Of a DNA stretch of 6,836 nt, positions 5,508-6,836 are shown piece by piece. Origin of the DNA: CAZWRK01 sp964635875 (GTDB lineage Bacteria; Pseudomonadota; Gammaproteobacteria; Burkholderiales; Aquaspirillaceae); assembly GCA_964635875.1 (NCBI GenBank), contig CAZWRK010000178.1, positions 1 to 6,836 on the forward strand, written 5' to 3'. Both the position numbers and the translations under genes were made by a program. The notes beneath the pieces are model-generated. The model made no database searches. It was not told the origin of the DNA and worked only from the letters and a program-made list of their open reading frames with translations. Numbering within the stretch: the stretch's first letter is position 1; every line of letters starts with the position of its first letter.

Positions 5508-6338
5508 ATGCGACCATCAAGCAATGCCAGCTATCACCATGTCCAAAGCCTGAGCCGTGGGCTGATGGTTTTGCACGAAATCAATCGCTCGGCGAAGGGG
5601 TGGGCCAGCATTGCCGAACTCAGCACCCGCACCGGCCTGCATCGCACCACGGTGCGGCGGCTACTCGAAACCTTGCAGGCAGAAGGCTATGTCCGCCGCA
5701 GCGCCTCGGACGATAGTTACCGCCTGAATTTGAAGGTGCGGCAACTGAGTGACGGCTTTACCGACGATGAATGGATTTCAGAAGTCGCCAATCCGGTCTT
5801 GGGGGAATTGCTACAGCAATTGGTATGGCCGTCGGATTTGTGCACTTTGGATGGTGACAGCATGTTGGTGCGCGAAACCACCCATCGCTTTAGCCCGCTA
5901 TCGTTCCATCGGGCGATGATTCGACAGCGGATGCCATTGCTTTTTACGGCCACTGGACGCGCTTATTTAGCGTATTGCCACCCCGAAGAGCGTAAGCAAA
6001 TTTTGCAATTACTCGCGGTGGGCGACGATGAACAAAGCCAGTTTGCCCGCCAGCCCGCACTCGTTGAACAAATGCTGGAGAAAATTCGCCGCCAAGGGTA
6101 TGCCAGCAATGAAGGGGAATGGAGTGAGCAGCTCAAAGTGGCGGCGATCGCACTACCGATTCAACATCAGGCCCACATTTTGGGCTGCATTAATGTGGTG
6201 TTTCTGAAAAAAGCGATGAGCATTCAGGAAGCCGCCGAACGCTATCTACCGGCATTGCGCGCGGCGATCCACAAAATAGAAACGCGACTCGAAGCGAGTC
6301 GCGTAGATCAGATTACGCCAGAAATTGAGCGGTTTTAA
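5508..6338 (+). CDS. mhpR: IclR-family transcriptional regulator, MhpR-like activator
   Basis: The 276-residue protein has the IclR layout: an N-terminal winged helix-turn-helix (about 10-75) and a C-terminal effector-binding domain (about 85-260). It is close to E. coli MhpR as recalled. Shared blocks are LSRGLMVL (15-22), GLHRTTVRRLLETLQAEGYV (43-62), LKVRQLSDGF (75-84), VRETTHRFSPLSFHRAMI (121-138), LPIQHQ (216-221) and AAERYLPALR (242-251). E. coli MhpR activates the mhp operon with 3-hydroxyphenylpropionate or its dihydroxy form as inducer, helped by CRP. The same ligand class is inferred here. TGGAG lies 8 bases before the ATG. The gene diverges from mhpB across a region with a matching operator. 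A related IclR regulator (PcaR/PobR type) is less likely given these blocks. Confidence 0.92.
   Translation: MRPSSNASYHHVQSLSRGLMVLHEINRSAKGWASIAELSTRTGLHRTTVRRLLETLQAEGYVRRSASDDSYRLNLKVRQLSDGFTDDEWISEVANPVLGELLQQLVWPSDLCTLDGDSMLVRETTHRFSPLSFHRAMIRQRMPLLFTATGRAYLAYCHPEERKQILQLLAVGDDEQSQFARQPALVEQMLEKIRRQGYASNEGEWSEQLKVAAIALPIQHQAHILGCINVVFLKKAMSIQEAAERYLPALRAAIHKIETRLEASRVDQITPEIERF
6282..6304. repeat. Perfect GC-rich inverted repeat inside the 3' end of mhpR
   Basis: Arms ACGCGACTCG and CGAGTCGCGT (10 bases each) flank a 3-base loop, AAG. It lies in codons for residues about 259-266 of the regulator, 32 bases before the stop codon. No T-run follows on either strand close enough for a normal terminator. 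It would form a strong stem in the mRNA. Confidence 0.6.
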
Positions 6339-6371
6339 TCAGTGGATACGAGTATTAACTGACATGGTCGC

Positions 6372-6836
6372 TTAAATTTTTTCGGCTACAGCAGCTTTCT
6401 CAACAACAAATACAGCAGTCCCAGAAGCAACAAGGAATAACATAGATTTACCCTGACCGCTAAACTCGCTGTAATCTAAGCTCACACCGACTACAGCATT
6501 TGCACCGACTTTTGCAGCCTCAGCCTTTAATTCACTTAAACACATTTGTCTTGCACTGCGCAAAGTATCTTGGGTTGTTTGGCTTCTGCCGCCAAAAAAA
6601 TCAGACATGCCCGTAAAGAAATCTTTAAAGACGCCCATGCCAAATACGCACTCAGCAGTAACAATTTCTATGGTGTTTTCTATAACATGACCAGCAATTT
6701 CGGGTGTGGTCGATAACCTTACACGCTGCAACGAATCATCAAACTCTTCCTGTACACGTTGTAACGAATTATTAAGCTCTCTCTGTTGAATATATTGATT
6801 AACGGCGGCCTCGTCATCAATATCAATGATTGATCT
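6372..6836 (-). CDS. YbjQ-family (UPF0145) protein with N-terminal extension, 5' end beyond the window
   Basis: The last 112 or so residues match the YbjQ family, small cytoplasmic oligomeric proteins of unknown function sometimes called putative heavy-metal-binding. Visible marks are LSTTPEIAG, VFKDFFTGMSDFFGGRSQTT, LRSARQMCLSELKAEAAKVG and ANAVVGVSLDY, ending in a SGTAVFVVEK tail. E. coli YbjQ is about 107 residues. Here a TTG at 6731 could start a 119-residue product, but the frame stays open without a stop for 35 more codons to the window edge and has no ATG there. The gene is therefore more likely longer, with 154 residues visible. The added part is charged and Gln-rich, with an imperfect 11-residue repeat, perhaps coiled. 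Base composition is visibly more AT-rich than the operon. It converges on mhpR with 33 bases between stops and has no evident link to the pathway. Confidence 0.8.
   Translation of the reverse strand, partial: RSIIDIDDEAAVNQYIQQRELNNSLQRVQEEFDDSLQRVRLSTTPEIAGHVIENTIEIVTAECVFGMGVFKDFFTGMSDFFGGRSQTTQDTLRSARQMCLSELKAEAAKVGANAVVGVSLDYSEFSGQGKSMLFLVASGTAVFVVEKAAVAEKI
6720..6767 (-). repeat. Imperfect 33-base tandem repeat in the YbjQ-family gene
   Basis: TCGTTACAACGTGTA (6767 to 6753) recurs as TCGTTGCAGCGTGTA (6734 to 6720), 13 of 15 bases, at a 33-base period. Both encode SLQRV, preceded by NN and DD respectively. The in-frame 11-residue unit joins the extension to the YbjQ domain. Confidence 0.55.

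Noticed and set aside
6171..6200. Frame changes or truncation in mhpR
   Set aside because: The protein aligns end to end with the recalled MhpR blocks at the expected length; it looks intact.
6339..6371. Bidirectional terminator between the convergent mhpR and YbjQ-family genes
   Set aside because: Only short broken pairings (CAGT/ACTG, ATAC/GTAT) with a too-tight loop are seen; the nearby T-run is not preceded by a stable stem.

Overview
The window carries most of a meta-cleavage operon for a phenylpropanoid-type phenol, with its divergent regulator. It most resembles the E. coli mhp system for 3-(3-hydroxyphenyl)propionate. Codon use, moderately high GC and the protein families point to a Gram-negative proteobacterium, beta or gamma. 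I cannot name the genus from sequence alone.

Layout. A minus-strand operon reads from about 5226 down to the left edge. It encodes a MhpB-type LigB-family extradiol dioxygenase (4288-5226), an acyl-CoA-dehydrogenase-fold flavin-dependent oxygenase (3026-4240), a small flavin reductase (2457-3008) and a periplasmic branched-chain-type ABC substrate-binding protein (1250-2386). These are followed by a 2-hydroxypenta-2,4-dienoate hydratase (mhpD, 462-1250) and the start of an acylating acetaldehyde dehydrogenase (mhpF, running off base 1). Gaps between these genes are short: a 1-base overlap, then 17, 28, 47 and 70 bases. Divergent from the operon, an IclR-family activator close to E. coli MhpR lies at 5508-6338. 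A convergent, AT-richer gene for a YbjQ-family protein enters from the right edge (6372-6836).

The 281-base divergent intergenic region (5227-5507) holds the control signals. A 19-bp palindrome, TTGTGCACAATATGCACAA, resembles the E. coli MhpR operator. A TAGAAT -10 box for the operon puts the palindrome centre at about -58, the position I recall for E. coli. A second, unrelated 19-bp palindrome falls in the predicted leader of mhpB.

Inferred working: the oxygenase and reductase hydroxylate a monophenol to a 2,3-dihydroxyphenyl compound, and MhpB cleaves the ring. A C-C hydrolase, not seen here, would release 2-hydroxypentadienoate. MhpD hydrates it, an aldolase (presumably MhpE, beyond the left edge) splits it, and MhpF converts acetaldehyde to acetyl-CoA. 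The binding protein probably captures the aromatic substrate or a related compound. The notable departure from E. coli is an HsaA/HsaB-like two-component hydroxylase in place of the single-component MhpA, plus an ABC binding protein in place of the MhpT permease.
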